Assembly (NCBI RefSeq): GCF_019226825.1 | Contig: NZ_CP076643.1 | Coordinates: 2,418,001-2,482,000 of the forward strand | Reading direction: 5' to 3' | DNA: 64,000 bases | Origin: Vibrio ostreae | GTDB lineage: Bacteria > Pseudomonadota > Gammaproteobacteria > Enterobacterales > Vibrionaceae | Shown here: piece by piece, positions 61,287 to 64,000 of the stretch | How positions within the stretch are numbered: position 1 is the first letter of the stretch | Layout of the letters: every line of letters starts with the position of its first letter | Notes under the pieces: generated by a model | Seen by the model: only the letters and a program-made list of their open reading frames with translations | The model's database searches: none | Told to the model about the DNA's origin: nothing | Program-made: the position numbers and the translations under genes

Positions 61287-61334
61287 AAATTTTTTGCCAT
61301 TTTCACTGCCATCAAGCCTAGCTTGAGGAGAAAA

Positions 61335-61410
<76 letters not shown>

Positions 61411-61423
61411 ATAAGTGGGGCGC

Positions 61424-61452
61424 ATTCTATTGAATGATTTCTCACCTTGCAA
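61424..61452 (-). promoter_or_regulatory. Promoter of the tRNA-tufB operon
   Basis: On the minus strand, TTGCAA (61447-61452) and TAGAAT (61424-61429) are 17 bases apart, followed by the GC-rich discriminator GCGCCCC typical of stringently controlled genes. Confidence 0.85.
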
Positions 61453-61617
61453 CCCTTAAACTTAAAAAAAATCAAAATTTGCCACGTTTTTGTTTATTCG
61501 ATGGTTTTTCATTCAAATTTCCGGCCAATCGCTAATTATGCCATCTTTCTCATTTGCTTTATCAGCACCATATTGTATGTTCCCCTCTCTTATTCTAATT
61601 ATACGATTGAGCATTTT

Positions 61618-62541
61618 ATGAGCCCGTACTTATCTTTTGCTCGTCATCAGTGGGCAGAGTTACGTAATTCTGTACCTATGACGTTGTCGGAAGCGGACCT
61701 GCGAGAGCTGCAAGGCATTAACGAAAGCCTCACAATTCAAGAAGCGGTCGAGATCTACCTCCCGCTGGCGAGGCTGTTAAACCTGTATGTCGCCGCCAGG
61801 CAAAGCCGCAACTCAGTACTGAATCAGTTTTTAAGCAATACCGAGAAAGCACCTCCTTTTGTCATCGGCATTGCCGGCAGTGTCGCGGTAGGCAAAAGCA
61901 CCACTGCACGTCTGCTGAAAGCGCTGCTGTCACGCTGGGACAACCACGCCAAGGTCGAACTGATCACTACTGATGGCTTCCTGTACCCGAACCAGGTGCT
62001 CAAAGACCGCGGTATCATGCATAAGAAAGGGTTTCCCGAGTCTTATGATATGCGCCGCCTGGTGCAATTTGTTTCCGATGTCAAAGCCGGCACACCGCAT
62101 GTGACCGCACCGGTCTATTCCCATCTGACCTATGACATCACCGAGGAACAAAAGGTGGTTGACCGCCCTGATGTACTGTTGATTGAGGGATTGAACGTGC
62201 TGCAAAGCGGGATGGACTATCCGCATGATCCACACCGGGTGTTTATCTCTGATTTTCTCGACTTTTCCATCTATGTCGATGCCGACAGCAGCATGATTGA
62301 AAAATGGTACATCGAGCGCTTTATGAAGTTCCGCCAGGGTGCCTTTACCAAGCCCGGCTCTTATTTCAGTCACTACACCCAGTTAAGTGAAGAAGAAGCG
62401 ATAAGCAAGGCGAAAGAGATTTGGCACAGCATCAACGGTAAAAACCTGCAGGAAAACATCCTGCCGACCAAGGAACGCGCCCAGCTCATCCTGCGTAAAA
62501 GCATCGACCATACCGTCGAGCGGGTTCTGCTACGCAAATAG
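61618..62541 (+). CDS. coaA: Pantothenate kinase CoaA
   Basis: Type I pantothenate kinase, first and regulated step of coenzyme A synthesis. From ATG 61618 ([20 protein letters not shown]) it has 307 residues. The P-loop is [20 protein letters not shown], followed by [36 protein letters not shown] and [15 protein letters not shown]. The frame is open back to 61447 through the tRNA promoter, but that part has no family similarity. It is divergent from the tRNA-tufB operon and convergent with birA. Confidence 0.96.
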   Translation: MSPYLSFARHQWAELRNSVPMTLSEADLRELQGINESLTIQEAVEIYLPLARLLNLYVAARQSRNSVLNQFLSNTEKAPPFVIGIAGSVAVGKSTTARLLKALLSRWDNHAKVELITTDGFLYPNQVLKDRGIMHKKGFPESYDMRRLVQFVSDVKAGTPHVTAPVYSHLTYDITEEQKVVDRPDVLLIEGLNVLQSGMDYPHDPHRVFISDFLDFSIYVDADSSMIEKWYIERFMKFRQGAFTKPGSYFSHYTQLSEEEAISKAKEIWHSINGKNLQENILPTKERAQLILRKSIDHTVERVLLRK

Positions 62542-62567
62542 TGCCGTACTGGAACAAGCCGAATAAA

Positions 62568-62597
62568 CAACAAAGAGGCAGCTGCCTCTTTGTTGTT
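62568..62597. terminator. Palindromic terminator between coaA and birA
   Basis: A perfect inverted repeat with arms ACAACAAAGAGGCAG and its complement, and almost no loop. Ends are A/T-rich but lack a long U-run, so efficiency is uncertain. Confidence 0.65.
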
Positions 62598-62649
62598 GTA
62601 CTTCATTCTGATTGCTCTCGGCCAGAGAAAGACTGGCGCTCAAAGCACG

Positions 62650-63612
62650 TTACTCACCTTTACGCAGTGATATCTCACCACCGACGTAGCTTTTCAGGCC
62701 TTGCCCGGTTTCCAGCAGTACACCGCCATGAGCATCGATGCCGCGTTCGATACCACTTACCTCGTTATTGCCCATAATCAACTTCACTTTGCGGCCGATG
62801 AAGTTATCCAGGCGGTTCCAGCGCTCGACGAAATCCTGCATACCATGCAGCTCATATTCACGCAGCGCCTTATCCAATGCCTGAATAAAGGCGATCGCCA
62901 GCTGGTTGCGATCAATACGATCCTGACCGATCACCTCCGCCAAACTGACCCAGGGCTGATCGATAGCCGATTCACGATCCTGCATAATCAGGTTCATACC
63001 CATACCGATCACCAGATGGGCGGCACCGCCGGCCTGTCCGGACATCTCAACCAAAATCCCGGCCAGTTTGCGGTCCTGATAGTACAAATCATTTGGCCAC
63101 TTGAGCTTAACACCATCAAAGCCCATGTTTTCCAGCGCTTCGACCACGGCCACACCCACAACCAGGCTCAGCCCCATCGCGGCAGCCATACCGGCTTCCA
63201 GACGCCAGTACATGGAAAAGTAGAGGTTAGAGCCAAACGGCGATATCCACTGCCGTCCGCGCCGTCCGCGACCGCTGGCCTGATATTCAGCCAGACACAC
63301 AGTACCGGAGGCGATATTGTCGAGATTATCGATCAAATGCTGATTGGTTGACCCGATGATGGGATGCAACTCAACCGGATTACTGACCTGCGACTGGATA
63401 GCCGCTTCTTCCAGCATCATCAGCGGCTGGGCCAGTTGATAGCCTTTGCCCTGCACGCGGAAGACATCTACGCCCCACTCCTGGATTCCCTGGATATGTT
63501 TGCTGATGGCTGCGCGGCTCATGCCAAGCTGCTCACCTAATGATTCACCGGAATGAAAAGTGCCATCTGACAGGGTCTTTAATAACGCCAGCTTTACACT
63601 ATGCTCTTTCAC
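62650..63612 (-). CDS. birA: Biotin-[acetyl-CoA-carboxylase] ligase / biotin operon repressor
   Basis: Bifunctional enzyme that biotinylates AccB and, as a DNA-binding dimer, represses biotin synthesis genes. The 320-residue protein has an N-terminal winged helix (LGEQLGMSRAAISKHIQGIQ), the biotin-adenylate loop (GRGRRGRQW), KWPNDLYYQDRKLAGILVEM and the C-terminal SH3-like domain. Its start overlaps the murB stop by one base, so it is coupled to murB. Confidence 0.97.
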   Translation of the reverse strand: MKEHSVKLALLKTLSDGTFHSGESLGEQLGMSRAAISKHIQGIQEWGVDVFRVQGKGYQLAQPLMMLEEAAIQSQVSNPVELHPIIGSTNQHLIDNLDNIASGTVCLAEYQASGRGRRGRQWISPFGSNLYFSMYWRLEAGMAAAMGLSLVVGVAVVEALENMGFDGVKLKWPNDLYYQDRKLAGILVEMSGQAGGAAHLVIGMGMNLIMQDRESAIDQPWVSLAEVIGQDRIDRNQLAIAFIQALDKALREYELHGMQDFVERWNRLDNFIGRKVKLIMGNNEVSGIERGIDAHGGVLLETGQGLKSYVGGEISLRKGE

Positions 63613-64000
63613 TACGCTTGCTCCAGTATTTCCGTTAAGTTGGTTTCCCCTTGCACGCCGATAAAGCGCACTTCATGCTCAAGGGTAATAGCATATTTGT
63701 CCTGTACCCTCTGACGGACCAATGCCGCCAGCTCAATCACATCCCGTGCCGTGGCATTATCCGCATTAATCAGCACCAAAGCCTGTTTGCTGTGTACCTG
63801 GGCACCACCAACACGAGTGCCTTTGAGACCAGCACTGTCGATAAGCCAACCGGCCGCGATTTTCATGCCGTCACCGGCCGGATACGCCACCATGTGGGGA
63901 AATTCAGCCAGCAACTGGTGATATTGTGCCTGACTTATCACCGGATTTTTGAAAAAGCTGCCCGCATTACCGACTTCATGCGGGTCCGGCAGTTTATCGA
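63612..64000 (-). CDS. murB: UDP-N-acetylenolpyruvoylglucosamine reductase MurB, partial
   Basis: Flavoenzyme of peptidoglycan precursor synthesis; only the C-terminal part (about 129 residues) lies in the window and the frame continues past position 64000. The segment GNAGSFFKNPVISQAQYHQL, with the catalytic serine, and VHSKQALVLINADNATARD identify it. It is followed directly by birA, as in E. coli. Confidence 0.95.
   Translation of the reverse strand, partial: DKLPDPHEVGNAGSFFKNPVISQAQYHQLLAEFPHMVAYPAGDGMKIAAGWLIDSAGLKGTRVGGAQVHSKQALVLINADNATARDVIELAALVRQRVQDKYAITLEHEVRFIGVQGETNLTEILEQA

Overview
This window is a bacterial chromosome segment from a gammaproteobacterium of the family Vibrionaceae, almost certainly Vibrio. 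The evidence is gene content and order (the rpoBC, str, hfq and rpsF regions joined as in Vibrio chromosome 1) and close protein similarity to Vibrio housekeeping proteins. Nearly every gene is core; I see no insertion sequence, prophage, integron or CRISPR array. Species is not assigned.

Layout. (1) 1-5.6 kb: a small unknown gene, pspG with a sigma-54 promoter, dusA, zur, a CheX-like phosphatase, pgi and yjbQ. (2) 5.6-11.5 kb: alr-dnaB, an outer-membrane DUF481 protein, the rpsF-priB-rpsR-rplI ribosomal operon, and bfr/bfd iron storage with a Fur-like site. (3) 11.8-18.2 kb: the str operon (rpsL-rpsG-fusA-tufA) downstream of yheO-tusDCB. (4) 18.4-20.9 kb: fkpA facing a WD40-type lipoprotein gene and slyX. 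(5) 20.7-30.2 kb: one long minus-strand cluster tsaE-amiB-mutL-miaA-hfq-hflX-hflK-hflC-yjeT-like, with queG divergent. (6) 31.5-33.9 kb: an AT-rich gene-free stretch with DnaA boxes and an IHF site, then an unusual array of four initiator tRNA-fMet, six tRNA-Gly(GCC), two non-canonical tRNA-like genes and three decayed fMet-like copies, built partly by a 720-bp tandem duplication. (7) 34-47.3 kb: orn/rsgA-psd, a DASS transporter, a split EamA permease, gpmM-envC, a DHH-family protein, a TetR regulator, hemE, nudC and rsd. (8) 47.4-61.4 kb: rpoC-rpoB-rplL-rplJ, rplA-rplK, nusG-secE, tufB and the tRNA-Thr/Gly/Tyr/Thr cluster. (9) 61.4-64 kb: coaA, birA and the C-terminal part of murB, which runs off the window.

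How the parts connect. The window concentrates gene-expression machinery: RNA polymerase, three elongation-factor genes, ribosomal proteins, tRNA modification (dusA, tusBCD, miaA, queG, tsaE) and RNA regulation (hfq). Most operons are bounded by clear hairpin terminators.

Most interesting observations. The queG/tRNA-Gly intergenic region sits where E. coli has datA, the DnaA-titration and DnaA-ATP hydrolysis locus, and carries three consensus DnaA boxes plus a consensus IHF site. The tRNA array contains a duplicated 91-nt tRNA-Gly derivative with a GCU anticodon that has lost both the D-loop GG and the T-loop. Four genes (amiB, rsgA, an EamA permease, envC) each lack one base in an A-run; either the assembly has homopolymer errors or several genes are really broken, including the partner pair AmiB/EnvC.
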